Below, piece by piece: positions 11,715 to 22,408 of a stretch of DNA of 64,000 bases. Within the stretch, counting starts at the first letter, position 1. Each line of letters opens with the position of its first letter. Below the pieces are notes generated by a model. It ran no database searches. It had not been told where the DNA came from and saw only the letters and a program-made list of their open reading frames with translations. Location: positions 47,886,484-47,950,483 of the forward strand of contig OY744544.1 of NCBI GenBank assembly GCA_963556195.1, read 5' to 3'. Made by a program: the position numbers and the translations under genes. This stretch comes from Sepiola atlantica. Taxonomy: Eukaryota > Mollusca > Cephalopoda > Sepiida > Sepiolidae.

Positions 11715-12300
11715 ACTAATCTAAATATTCTCAATTGGATCTAACGCAAATCTTTGGCCAATACTGCATGATGGGCTAACAATTTTTTATTTAACTCAGC
11801 CGTGTATACACGAGCATTGTCCTGTCAAATATCATGTTTTGTTGCTTAATATATGGCAGAAGCTCTTTTAATCGTATTTTAATGTGCCATTTTGTATTAA
11901 ATGACTTATTGAACCGTATTAGTTTGCCAACACCCACAGTAAAGTCCCCCCCCCCCACATACGCCCTTATTCCTCCCTTTCCATAGTCTATGGTTATTGG
12001 GATACAATTTGGCAGACATAGTTCACGTGATTTTCTAATACAACGTTCGGGGGCATCAGGAATATAAAGCCGTGATTCATCAGACTAGATAACCTTATTA
12101 AATCTTGCTTGCAATAATTGCTCTTCTTCTTCATTAACGATTACTTTTTGCGCTTTTTTTTTTAGTTGATGCAATTTCTTCCATCCCTTCTTTTATTTCC
12201 CATTGGCTGGTTTACATTATTTGGAATGGTCCACACAAGATTATATCCGATCTTCCAACACAATCATTCAGTCTGTGCTCATCTTTCGCCGTGAAACTGC
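11715..12300 (-). pseudogene. Tc1-like DDE transposase relic
   Basis: Minus-strand reading contains the three catalytic neighbourhoods of an IS630/Tc1/mariner transposase in the right order: SDESRLYIPDAPERCIRK around 12085 (first Asp), QDNARVYTAELN at 11824-11790 (second Asp) and, in another frame, LDPIENI at 11743-11721 (Glu, normally NPIENLW). Between them GKGGI...GVGKLIRF resembles the usual GGGSVMVWGxF region. Multiple stops and frameshifts separate the blocks, and the spacing between second Asp and Glu is slightly short (about 30 codons). I did not find terminal inverted repeats. Confidence 0.7.
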
Positions 12301-12988
12301 TTGTCTAGCTCGATTCCAATGATATAGAACATTTTATTTCGTATCCTGAATTATTGCGAGAGATGTTTCCATATTTTCTTTCTTAAAAAGATTTTTAAAA
12401 TCTCATTTTAGGTCAAATTTGCCTGCCGCAATCTTGCAATTTTTTTTTTGTTTTGAAGATGTTTTCCTTTTTTGTTGGAGACATTCTAAATTTTTAAAAT
12501 ATAATGTAATGTTATTCTTTGAAAAATAAGAATTATTCCTTAATATTCACTTATTACATGCAAATATACGTCATATCTATTTTTATAATACTAACTTGGC
12601 TCATTTTAACGGATGAACCAAACGATCCAATGAAAGTAACTCACGTAGGGCCAGTTTAGATTTCGTCTTTTTTATCAAAAAACTCCATTCGAAATAAGTG
12701 AAAAAAATGTTATTTTAGAAATACTAAAAAATGACATACACATTTGAAGGATTGCATGTCAGATATTCGGTATCGATATAACAGAAACATAAGAAATTGT
12801 TTTGTTTCTCGGCGAAATATCAATGAAGCATCAATAGAAAATAACTGAAACCGAGTCGTTGGGTATGTCGTGTTAATTGGCCAATTATGAACAGTGGCAA
12901 TTTGCAAAAGCCCATTTTGACAGCAAACGCGACTCGTTTGAATCAACAATGCAATAGACATTCAAACGCACACAGAAGAAACGAATGG

Positions 12989-12990
<2 letters not shown>
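12301..12990. other. AT-rich sequence, no gene seen
   Basis: May contain the decayed N-terminal half of the Tc1-like element (a weak SRRKMST stretch near 12285 on the minus strand) but nothing I can support further. Confidence 0.35.

Positions 12991-13056
<66 letters not shown>
12991..13056. repeat. (TA)n tract
   Basis: About 33 TA units. Confidence 0.95.
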
Positions 13057-13058
<2 letters not shown>

Positions 13059-13366
13059 GGAAGCCTCAGTGTAGCTCACCTGTCAGAGAGATATTTTCAT
13101 ACTACTATATGTATGATTTATTACTATTTCATATATATATACTTATATTATAAAATAGTATAGTAAGCATATATTTGTTAGTTCAGTATTTACTGCAACA
13201 TATACTTATGAATAGTAAGATTTACAGAAACGCTTTTTTTCAATTCACGAATCAAATAATCAGGTTAATTGCATTTAGTCTTATGATTCCCCTCGGGAAT
13301 GAAATGAAAATATTTTTGTATAGCCATGAATATATTTATATTCTCTCTTTTGCTTTCTCTCCTTAT
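13057..13366. other. AT-rich sequence, no gene seen
   Basis: Frame 13175-13537 runs into the following microsatellite and has no motif. Confidence 0.4.
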
Positions 13367-13392
13367 ATATATACACACACACACACACACAT

Positions 13393-13457
<65 letters not shown>
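13367..13457. repeat. (TA)n(CA)n(TA)n tract
   Basis: Short TA, then CA, then about 30 TA units; left border region of fold-back element D. Confidence 0.95.
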
Positions 13458-13462
<5 letters not shown>

Positions 13463-13517
13463 TTATATTTATATGTAATAAAGACAGGAATCAAATATTT
13501 CGACGTAATAGAAAATG

Positions 13518-14287
13518 TAAAAGGAAAACCAAAATAATATTTATGTATTCATCAACGTTTCGTCTTTATTGTCACACTTTCTTCAGGATGATTTATTTGA
13601 AGAAAAAATCATACACGTACAAATATTTCTCGACAGATAATATTTCAGTTCTCTTTCTTTTCTTCGTTAAAGTCTTACATTTTGCATCCACCTGGGGATT
13701 TAGACTCATCATAAAATATAAACAGAGCCATCCTTTGTTTCTTCTCATAGCTTTTTGTTTTAAAACCCGCATACGTCGCACAGAAATAATATTTTCCTCC
13801 CAACCCCTTTTTCATTTTTTATTTTTCTGGTTTCATAACGGGGCACAGACTTTTAACATGTGTATGTATCTGCATGTTAACGTGAATATGTGTTTGTGTG
13901 CTCATATGTATATGTGACCCCGACGTTTTTGTTTTCTTTTTCAAAGATAAATTAATAAATTGATTCAAATAGCATTTCAACCCCCCTTTCAAAATTTAAC
14001 TTAATCCCAGTTAAACCACGGCTCACCATCTACCCTTTTTCTATTCTCACTATATTGACCTCTCCCACTTCCTAATAATCCTACACCCTTATTGCTACCA
14101 CTGCCACCATCTAATTATTTATCATATTTTTATTTGCTTGCTAATATCGACCGCAAGCTCTGAGCCTGCTGTCAAAAAATATTTGTACGTGTGTGATGTT
14201 TTCTTCATACAAATGATCATGAGGAAGTGTGACAATAAAGACGAAACGTTGATGAATACATAAATATTATTTAGGTTTGCCTTTTTC
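13518..14287. mobile_element. Fold-back element D (111-bp inverted repeat, GAAACG motif)
   Basis: Left arm 13518-13628 and right arm 14177-14287 are reverse complements with about 85-90% match. Each arm holds the string gacgaaacgttgatgaatac (right arm plus strand near 14240; left arm on the minus strand). In the left arm on the minus strand CTGAAGA (13586-13580) lies upstream of GAAAC (13561-13557). Outer flanks are microsatellite on both sides. The 550-bp interior is C/T-rich in places with no recognised protein. A related single end is at 50.4 kb. Confidence 0.7.
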
Positions 14288-14292
14288 ATTTT

Positions 14293-14301
14293 CTCTCTCA
14301 T

Positions 14302-14368
<67 letters not shown>
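14293..14368. repeat. (TC)n(TA)n tract
   Basis: TC run passing into TA run; right border of fold-back element D. Confidence 0.95.
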
Positions 14369-14370
<2 letters not shown>

Positions 14371-14881
14371 TAATAGATGAATGTTTCTGAAAATGCATGA
14401 CATATAAATGTATTTCTGCTATGAATACGTTTTTTATGTATTACTTTATTCAACTTTAAAGTTATATTTTTGTACAAAAAAATATTAAGTTATCTCCTCT
14501 TCAACAGCTATCAATCTTATTTTAGTTTTCAAGAAAACTCCTCCGAAAGAAAATTTGTAATTCGGAAATTGCTGAGACAATGTTCAAGAAACAATCCTTC
14601 CAGCTGGAAGAAAATTCCCCGGTTAACTAACACACGCATCCTTCTACATTAACAATTCTATCAAAAGTTAGCCTGAATTGCTACGATTTCCCCTACATAA
14701 AAATCACTTCACTAAAAGATCGAAAAATCGTAATTCTAATATCTCTGCTTAAAATTGCTTAACAATATTCATATAAATCTCATTTTTGTTTCTACATTGC
14801 CATCACTATTTAGGCTAACAAAATATTGAGTCAATTAATTGTATTGGATTGAAATGGGGATTTGTTTTTACCAATTTTTTT
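14369..14881. other. AT-rich sequence, no gene seen
   Basis: Frame 14470-14652 (60 codons) has no recognisable motif. Confidence 0.4.
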
Positions 14882-14942
14882 AAAAGTGCTTAATAACAAG
14901 TAGAACATGTTATAAATGATCTACTCGTTATTAAACACTTTT
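14882..14942. repeat. Hairpin, 23-bp arms
   Basis: aaaagtgcttaataacaagt... and its mirror ending ...attaaacactttt pair over 23 bp with two mismatches around a 15-nt loop. It lies about 300 bp upstream of the PLE reverse transcriptase relic. Confidence 0.7.
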
Positions 14943-15239
14943 GAAAATATTCGTTTTATGCTCATTTTATTAACATAGTTGAACTTAATTAATTAGTATT
15001 ACTCCTAATAAGTTGAGTACTGTTCAACACGATTTTTCTAATCATAAACATAGAGAAAGTGAATTTCGGCATATCGCTATGAATATTCTTACACAGAGCA
15101 AAGAGGGGTATGATATAAAATTGATCAAGAGGACGAAGGAGCTGATCTAGAGAATGAGATAAAATGCTAAGAACTTTCTTCGTGATAAGGAATATGACAA
15201 CCCTAAAGACGTTTGAATGCAGAATCAAGTGGGGAACTT

Positions 15240-16278
15240 ATAAAGCAATCTGTTCAACATTACAAGTCAATTAGTGTTCCACACGAACATTACTAAGTTC
15301 CGAAGGAAACTTAAGGACACTGTCTAAGAAATTAAACGTTTGAACAACCTGTTTATAAAAGCGGATAAGACCAGGAACCATTACAAGATGAGTAAAACAT
15401 GTTACAATAGATTAGTAAACGAAAATCTTAGGACTACAGAAAAGCAAGAAACCGAGATATTGTATTTACTTAGACATCAACATTATTACAGATAAGCTAT
15501 ATATTAGTGACAGAGTATATCAACTGAGACCAAAAGATGCCGATATTTTGTTGAAGGATCACAAGCCGGACTTCTTAAATAAGCCTGCGACCAGATTAAT
15601 AAACCCAACCGAGCCTGAAACTTGAAAAATTATGAAAATCATTTTTGAAAATACAAATAAGATCATCTAGAAAAAACTAAATATGAATCAATGGATCAAC
15701 ACCACAACTACCAATTATGTGTTCAATAAAATAGAAGAAAGGAAATGTACTTTCATCCAGTTTGACAGTATGGATTATTACCCTTAATTAACAAAGTATT
15801 TATTCCTCAATGCATTAAACCTCGCAAAAATACTACCAGCGATAAAATAGGCATTATATATATAAATGCCGGAAGACCGTATTGATGTATGATGAAGAAC
15901 AATAGATAAAAACTGACTCTACAGGCTCGTTCGATGTAGTGATGGGATCACTGGACTCCGCTAAAATGTCTGCCTTGGTGGCTTTGTTTATTCTATATAA
16001 GCTTAAAGAAACGGGTTGGATTAGCATATAACGATATAGGACTGTATAGTAGGGACAACGGTTTCGCCATAGTTAGAAATATCAATGGCCCCAAAGCTGA
16101 AAGAATTAAAAACTTTATACACGAAACTATGATTTAAGATTTAAGGTGGAAATCACAGCGGGAATAAAAATGACAGATCTTCTAGATGCAACATTTAACT
16201 TTAACGAGGGAATTTATAAACCTTATTATTAAAATGAATAAAATCATTTTTTTCATAAATATATGTCTGAGACTTCCG

Positions 16279-16281
<3 letters not shown>
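15240..16281 (+). pseudogene. PLE-type reverse transcriptase relic
   Basis: Plus-strand reading in shifting frames gives the ordered blocks of the GIY-YIG-associated (Penelope-like) reverse transcriptase I know from marine invertebrates: an N-terminal FIKADKTRNHYKMSK (near 15352), the first catalytic region FIQFDSMDYYP (near 15756; family FDxxxFYPSI), SFDVVMGSLDSAKMSALVAL (15928-15987; family FDVTMGSxDGAEICELVG), then SRDNGFAIVRN (16049-16081; family YRDDGLAVL, second catalytic Asp changed to Asn), GPKAERIKNFIHET, and TDLLDATFNFNEGIYKPY (near 16174). Many stops and frameshifts. The reading ends abruptly at the (TA)n tract, so the C-terminal GIY-YIG domain is absent here; that domain of the same family occurs at 21.4-22.1 kb. 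Confidence 0.7.

Positions 16282-16371
<90 letters not shown>
16282..16371. repeat. (TA)n tract
   Basis: About 45 TA units, directly truncating the PLE relic. Confidence 0.95.
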
Positions 16372-16373
<2 letters not shown>

Positions 16374-17205
16374 AAATTGCAATTTCATAACATACAGTTA
16401 AAAAAATGTTTAAAACAATTTGTGACATCAAATATGTTACAATTAATAGCGGGGTAATGGCCATGTGTGTAAACCAGAGTACACAGTCGTGAACCTCGAT
16501 GTGTTTATGGGTAAACCAAGTTGATGATAAATCGATTAAATTTGTTGTGATGCATCACTTAACATCGACAAGTTTGTATTTACAACATTCACGAGGCACA
16601 ACAGACAAACAAGTTGTTGTCATTAGTCATTCCTCTGCCCTCGATAGTTTTCGACTTTCTTAATCGAAAAGGCAACGCAATATTTAATATTGTGTTTGCC
16701 TCTTCTTTTTCTTACATTGTCTTGACAGCAAATTTGACAGATAAATAATAGAGTCTAACGCAACTACCCTGGTGACACGAATGCAATTCCATAAGCAAAC
16801 GCCGTTGACAGCTGTAACTTTATCCCTGCGGATTTAGTTGTCTCTCAAATTTCAATGGAGATAATGTCACGAAATAGAAACGCTTGATAAATAGTATCGA
16901 TCATTCGTCTTTATATAACATTTACAAATATATATATAATACTTACAAACGAGATTATAAGAGACTTTTTGGATTAATGTCAAATCTATTGTTTAGATAA
17001 TATCATTCAATTTCAAGAAAATCATCTATAAGATAACATACATTTTGGATTACTTATAGTAAGGCTGGTGTCTCGTCTGGTTTTATTGTCATAATTTCTC
17101 GGATGCGTGCTCTCTTAATATGATAGCTCTTGTCCCTGAGAACCTTTTGTCTACTATAGAGAAAATAGTCAAAGAGAAAGAGAAAGAGAAAGGTATGTAT
17201 GTATA

Positions 17206-17208
<3 letters not shown>
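16372..17208. other. No gene seen
   Basis: Unique-looking sequence with a short (GAAA)n-like run at 17171-17192. No coding signal. Confidence 0.4.

Positions 17209-17246
<38 letters not shown>
17209..17246. repeat. (TA)n tract
   Basis: Short TA run just upstream of the hammerhead-like motif region. Confidence 0.9.
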
Positions 17247-17247
<1 letters not shown>

Positions 17248-17388
17248 AGGGTAGTGCAGCATCAGTGCAGTTCCAACGAGAGAAAAGTATATATGTAAAG
17301 GATTAAGGCTACCAACATTTGTAAAAAGGTTTTTACTACAGTTATTTATTGTTTTACTATTTTATAATTTTATAATTTTATATAGCGT

Positions 17389-17415
17389 GTTTCGAGCGTG
17401 GTGCGCTCTCTTCAG
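17389..17415 (-). ncRNA. Hammerhead-ribozyme-like core
   Basis: On the minus strand CTGAAGA (17415-17409) is followed by a perfect 5-bp stem GAGCG/CGCTC with a 5-nt loop and then GAAAC (17393-17389). This matches the conserved hammerhead core CUGANGA - stem II - GAAA. Stem I, stem III and the cleavage triplet are not clear, so activity is unproven. The surrounding 17250-17430 is about 140 bp from a (TA)n tract, as for other PLE-like ends here. Confidence 0.5.
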
Positions 17416-17779
17416 GTATGTGAATCCATTTGAGGAAATGTCTTCCGATTTGAAAGAGTGTTGTTTCATTTGAGAAAATGTGTTATTGGTTGGTGTTTCT
17501 GCGCATGTGTGGGTGTGCGGGTGTGTATGTGTTTTTATATTTTTATATTTTTCATTTTTATTTTTTATATGTTTTGCTTCTCTTAGTGAAAGTCGTGTGT
17601 GTATTTTAAGTATGTGTGATTCTGACCTTTATTTTAGTGGTCATCTCTATTTCTTGAATTGTTTCGGGTTTTCTTTTGAAATTTATTATTTTTCATGGCC
17701 TTGACGCCGTGTAGTCTGTTGTGTTTGTGTGTGTGCGTGTGGTTAGTTTTGAATATTGTACATAGGTGGGCGACACACA
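17416..17779. other. GT/T-rich sequence, no gene seen
   Basis: Skewed T/G-rich text; frame 17480-17704 is low complexity without motifs. Confidence 0.4.
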
Positions 17780-17862
17780 CACACACCACACCCATACACA
17801 TACACACATACATATATATATATATACATATATGTGTATATACATATACATACGTGTATGGG

Positions 17863-17929
<67 letters not shown>

Positions 17930-18014
17930 GTACGTAGATAGATGTATAGATAGATGGGTGGATATAGGGGCAGATAGATAGACAGATAGAAAGATAGATA
18001 GGTAGATCGATAGG

Positions 18015-18077
<63 letters not shown>

Positions 18078-18080
18078 ATC
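17780..18080. repeat. Compound microsatellite (CA)n, (TA)n, (GATA)n x2
   Basis: CA and TA runs lead into a GATA run (about 17866-17930), an imperfect middle (cagatagacagatagaaaga) and a second GATA run (about 18014-18076). The YLSI repeat frames on the minus strand are artefacts of it. Confidence 0.95.
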
Positions 18081-18319
18081 GAAAAGTAGATGGAGAGATA
18101 TTAAAAACAATCACATTATCACAGACATCTACCACAAGCACACAGACACCCAACAATATCTCTTTTATATACCATCACCCCAAAAGCTGCCTAAAATCTA
18201 TGCCCTACTCCTTAGCACGCAGGATCTGTGCTATAGTCGTGACATAGACCTCCGGATTGTCCGACTTGAAGAACTACGGAAAACTTTAACAAGAAGACGA
18301 TACCCTCTTAAATAAATAA

Positions 18320-18320
<1 letters not shown>

Positions 18321-18355
<35 letters not shown>

Positions 18356-18366
18356 GCACGCGCGTG
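18321..18366. repeat. (TA)n(TG)n(CG/TG) tract
   Basis: TA, TG and cgcacgcgcgtg alternation. Confidence 0.9.
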
Positions 18367-18824
18367 TGTGGGGGTAGTCTCCCAAACTAATAAATGAATC
18401 ATTATAAATTTTACAAAGTATATCTTAAGTTTATGTTATTTTTATATATTTATGTTTTATTTTTTTAACTGATCATTATGAATTTTTTAGTACAATAGGC
18501 ACATTATTTTTTGTGAATTTTACATTTGTGGAGGGTGCTCACCCGAACTTGCACCCGTCATCAAAAAACGTTCAAAATAAATAAGATACTAAAATTTAAT
18601 AGAAAAGAGAATTCATTTACATAAAATTTTGAGTAATATTAAGTAATATATTTGTAAAGGATCGGTGCGCGTGCGCGAGTGTCAATAATATGTATGTACT
18701 TGGTAAAATCAAAAAGTATTGGACATTATTTTTAACCTGTACCACACATGCCAAACAAAGAAAAAACATTTATTACTAATGCTATAGTTATTGTTTATAC
18801 TCGTTATGAGACGGGTATTCAACT

Positions 18825-18827
<3 letters not shown>
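18367..18827. other. AT-rich sequence, no gene seen
   Basis: No open frame of note and no repeat. Confidence 0.4.

Positions 18828-18877
<50 letters not shown>
18828..18877. repeat. (TA)n tract
   Basis: About 25 TA units, left border of the GC-rich structured segment. Confidence 0.95.
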
Positions 18878-18879
<2 letters not shown>

Positions 18880-18884
18880 TTAAG

Positions 18885-19200
18885 AAGAAAGTGTAGTATC
18901 TGTTCCGATGGATACTGCACCTCATAGAGACCGGCATTGTCTTGCCCTTCGGGGCTTGATTTACACCGGTCTATGGGTCTGTCCTGTGCTGTTATAGAAG
19001 GTCCACCCTCCCAGGCTTTGCCTTCTCACCCATTGAGAAGGGGTTAGTTTATTGGTAATCGCCTGGAGCTCCCCTACCGGGGAATGCCGACGGGGCTGCC
19101 CAGGCATTTTTTGTAGGACAGAGTGCTCAAATTCTCGGGCCCTGGCTTTCAAATCCCACTTTCCGATCTTGTGTCACATCTTACTGCTGTGGGAGGTAGA
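18885..19200. other. GC-rich, strongly structured segment of unknown origin
   Basis: Stands out from its AT-rich surroundings. Several self-complementary pairs follow each other: catagagaccgg / ccggtctatg (18935-18984), ccttctc / gagaagg (19020-19041), cccctaccgggg (19072-19083), tgccgacggggctgcccaggca (19086-19107). Microsatellites flank both sides. The minus-strand frame 18961-19152 (63 codons) extends to about 18890 without similarity I recognise. It may be a structured retroelement end or a non-coding RNA-derived repeat; I cannot name it. Confidence 0.4.
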
Positions 19201-19208
19201 TAAATAAA

Positions 19209-19351
19209 TGTATATATATACATGTATTTTTATGGATACATGTGTATATATATACATGTATATATATGTATATATACATGTATATATATGTATACATATA
19301 TATATATACATATATATATATACACACACATATATATATATATATATATAT
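19209..19351. repeat. (TA)n with TATG/TACA interruptions
   Basis: TA-rich track with regularly spaced catgta, forming many small palindromes. Confidence 0.9.
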
Positions 19352-19472
19352 CGAAAAATCAAGACGATAATAATTATTTACTGAACAGTTATCACAATTA
19401 ATACGGTTGAAACGAACGCGTATTCAATACAAAATAATTTTGTTTGTTTTGGTTATGTTTCACTTCTTTTTT

Positions 19473-19548
19473 TAAATAATAATCAGGGTTGCAAAGTGAA
19501 GACGATAATGAATATGTATCGATGGGGGGCAACCCTGATTATTATTTA
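19473..19548. repeat. Perfect 20-bp inverted repeat
   Basis: taaataataatcagggttgc (19473-19492) and its exact reverse complement (19529-19548) around a 36-nt loop, next to a (TA)n tract. Confidence 0.85.
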
Positions 19549-19561
19549 TTTTTTTAACTAA

Positions 19562-19628
<67 letters not shown>
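19562..19628. repeat. (TA)n tract
   Basis: About 33 TA units; abuts the left end of the giant palindrome. Confidence 0.95.
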
Positions 19629-19632
<4 letters not shown>

Positions 19633-19894
19633 ATGCTTTTATTCAAACATGTACAAGGTCTGCTACACTGGCATGTCGATGTTATCGATCTACAGCTCTC
19701 AAGATCTGAGGTCTCATCAGGCAGAAAATTGTTTTTTGATTCAAACTGGGTGCTGAATTCCAGGGAGAATGAAGTCAAGCAAAAAAGAAGAGGAGAAAGA
19801 AATAAAAGTCATGTGACCGATTTTAAAATATGATTGCCGTTAGAAATAACTATTTTCTTATTTTTATCTTTTATATATTTTATATATATATATA

Positions 19895-20290
19895 TATCCA
19901 ACGCTGAGCTGGGGTAGAAAGGGGGGGCCGAGGAAAAGAAAAAGAAAAGAGAAGGGGAAAGAGATACAATTTCTGTTAGAAAAGTTTAATTTACAGCTAT
20001 TTATATTTTTATTTTGTATTTTTATCCAACGCTTAGTTAGAGTGGGGGGGGGGGTTGGAAGAAAAAGAAAGAGAAAGGGGTGGAGGGGTGTTAGGGGTGA
20101 ATGTCTATAGCCATTTAGGATTTGTTGCGGGAATGGTTTTGAGTTAAATCTATATTTATTTTTATTCAGCGCTGGGCTGGATAAAGAGGGGGGTCGAGGG
20201 GAGATTAAACAAGAGCGAAAGAGAAGATGAAGAAAGAGGGGAAGGGAGGTTTCAAATTTGTTGTGTCTGCTTCCTGTCAATGCAGACATA
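19895..20290. repeat. Three diverged ~130-bp tandem units in the palindrome arm
   Basis: Units start with tccaacgctgagctggggta (19897), tccaacgcttagttagagtg (20025) and ttcagcgctgggctggataa (20164), each followed by a G run and a GA-rich stretch. The mirror lies in the right arm at about 23400-23795. Confidence 0.75.
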
Positions 20291-20399
20291 TAACAATTAC
20301 ATGACACCCAGCTTACGGGGATATTTTAGTTTAACTCATTGATGGATTTATGGCCTTAATGTTAATAAATTATGTTGTTATATTTTGATCAATTGGCAT

Positions 20400-20790
20400 T
20401 TAGTTTTGATTATTTTGATGGATAGTTAAATGTATTTTAAATAGTATTTATCAGTTAATTAATAAAACATAATGGTAATTGTCTTTATTTTTAGTAAGAT
20501 TCATATATGGATTAGTGGCAGTAATATTAGTAGGTTAGTTCTAGGTACTAATGAGTTAAAATATATTGGGAATTATTCTTGGTAAGGATCGTATATAGGT
20601 TTATGACATTGATATTGATGGATTATACTATTATATTTAGTTTTAATTATTTTGGAGTATAAATAAATGTATTTCGATTATAAATAATAGTTAGTGATGG
20701 ATTAATAAAACATACTGGTAATTGCTTTTATTTTTAATGGAATTTATATATCGATTAATTTCAGTGGTATAGATAAATAAATTTTATTAT
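20400..20790. repeat. Two diverged ~238-bp tandem units in the palindrome arm
   Basis: tagttttgattattttgatg (20402) and tagttttaattattttggag (20640) head two related units that continue with ttaataaaacata...ggtaattg...tttatttttag. Mirrored in the right arm. Confidence 0.7.
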
Positions 20791-21294
20791 TCGTTGTAAT
20801 CCTATTATTAATGGTGGGGTTAACACCTGTTGTAGTATTGGTGGTAAGGTGTTCTAGTTAAAGTTGTTAACGCAAGTTATGGTCTATGAAGGGGGGGGGT
20901 AGAAATGGTGGGGGCCAGTAATTTTGATTAAAGTGATCAGTATATAATTATTTAAATATTTAAAAATTGGTTTTGGTAATATGTAGTTTTGTGAGCTGGA
21001 TGTTGGGCGCATACACGCACTCGTGCACACATATAAATACATATATGCACATGTATACATAAACATTCATATATGCACCCAAACCCATACACATATACCC
21101 GAACACACAGATACACATGTATGTGCACATATGTATACGTATACATATGCGCATACAGGCGTACACATACACACATAAATAGTTATAAATTTTATATCTT
21201 CATACATATGCATATTCATATGTCCACAAAAATCACCTATATATATATATATCTAAAAGTTTTACTTTTACATGTTATAGTATTTATTCAAAAA

Positions 21295-22242
21295 GTAGGG
21301 GTGGTTGTACTGTATTTGTAGTTGAGGGTTAAAGTTACTTGATTTAACAGCGGATACAAGAATACACAAATTAAATTTACTAAACCTGCAACGACTAATA
21401 TTAAAAACAATAAAGCAAGAAACAGGAAGATAATATGGTTTACACCTCCCTTCAATCAAGCAGTTAAAACCAAACTTTGTAAAAAAATTTTAAACCTCAT
21501 AAACACATATTTCCCCCCAAACAATATCTTACATAAAATATTCAACAAAAATACACTTAAACTAAGTTACAGTTGCAGCGAAAATTTAGAAATGATAATT
21601 AAAAAACACAATAACAAAATCCTAAACAGCAACCTAAACCCTGAATTAGATAACAATAAAACAACTAAAGTAAAGTCCTGTAACTGCATAAATAAAAATG
21701 AATACCCCTTGCAACAAAATTGTTTAATAACAAAAACAATTTACCAAGCAACAATCTCAACTAAGGAAACTCCAGATACAAAAAAATACTACATAGGTAT
21801 GGCAGGTAATACTTTCAAAGAAAGATACACCGGCCATAAATGTTCATTCAACAACCCAAGCTACCAAAACAGAACATCACTCTCAAATTACCACTGGGAA
21901 CTAACTAGTAAAAATAAATCACCAACTGTAATCTAGAACATTATCAGAAAAACTAGCACCTGTAGCTCATTAAACTCACCATACTATTTATGCCTCGGCG
22001 AAAAACTTGAAATAATTAAATTTACTGTCAGAGGAAAACTTTTAAACAAAAAACAGGAAACATCGATCAACTGTAGGCATAACAGATCACACCTCCTCAG
22101 TAATTTGTACAATCCCCCCTAAATAATACCATTAAAACAAAAAAACCCAATACCCAACAAGCCCGCTAAAATTAACACTTATTAACACTTCCAAATCAAG
22201 TAACTTTAACCCTCAACTACAAATACAGTACAACCACCCTAC
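21295..22242. repeat. Nested 49-50-bp inverted repeat around the PLE piece
   Basis: gtaggggtggttgtactgta... (21295-21344) and its reverse complement (22194-22242) differ by one extra G. They bracket the PLE coding relic directly and are independent of the long arms. Confidence 0.9.
21390..22122 (+). pseudogene. PLE C-terminal GIY-YIG endonuclease
   Basis: A near-continuous plus-strand frame reads RKIIWFTPPFNQAVKTKLCK, then FPPNNILHKIFNKNTLKLSY, HNNKIL, the cysteine-rich CNCINKNEYPLQQNC, and the GIY-YIG domain: IYQATI (GIY strand), YYIGMAGNTFKERYTGHKCS from 21787 (YIG strand and catalytic Arg helix) and SLSNYHWEL. After an in-frame TAG (21934-21936) the frame continues LGEKLEIIKF and LLNKKQET to a stop at 22121. 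GIY-YIG nucleases nick target DNA for PLE reverse transcription. This is the missing 3' half of the family seen as reverse transcriptase at 15.2-16.3 kb. It is 5'-truncated; apart from the TAG it is well preserved. Confidence 0.85.
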
Positions 22243-22408
22243 TATTATTTATAATCGAAATACATTTATTTATACTCCAAAATAATTAAAACTAAATATA
22301 ATAGTATAATCCATCAATATCAATGTCATAAACCTATATACGATCCTTACCAAGAATAATTCCCAATATATTTTAACTCATTAGTACCTAGAACTAACCT
22401 ACTAATAT
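22241..22408. repeat. 168-bp direct repeat of palindrome-arm sequence
   Basis: Identical by eye to 22999-23166 in the right arm, same orientation. It lies between the nested inverted repeat and the inner end of the right arm, so this piece of the arm is present three times in the locus (once inverted at about 20520-20690). Confidence 0.9.

Noticed and set aside
17634..18156. Two overlapping minus frames of 137-158 codons with YLSIYLSI repeats
   Set aside because: They are produced by the (GATA)n tracts.
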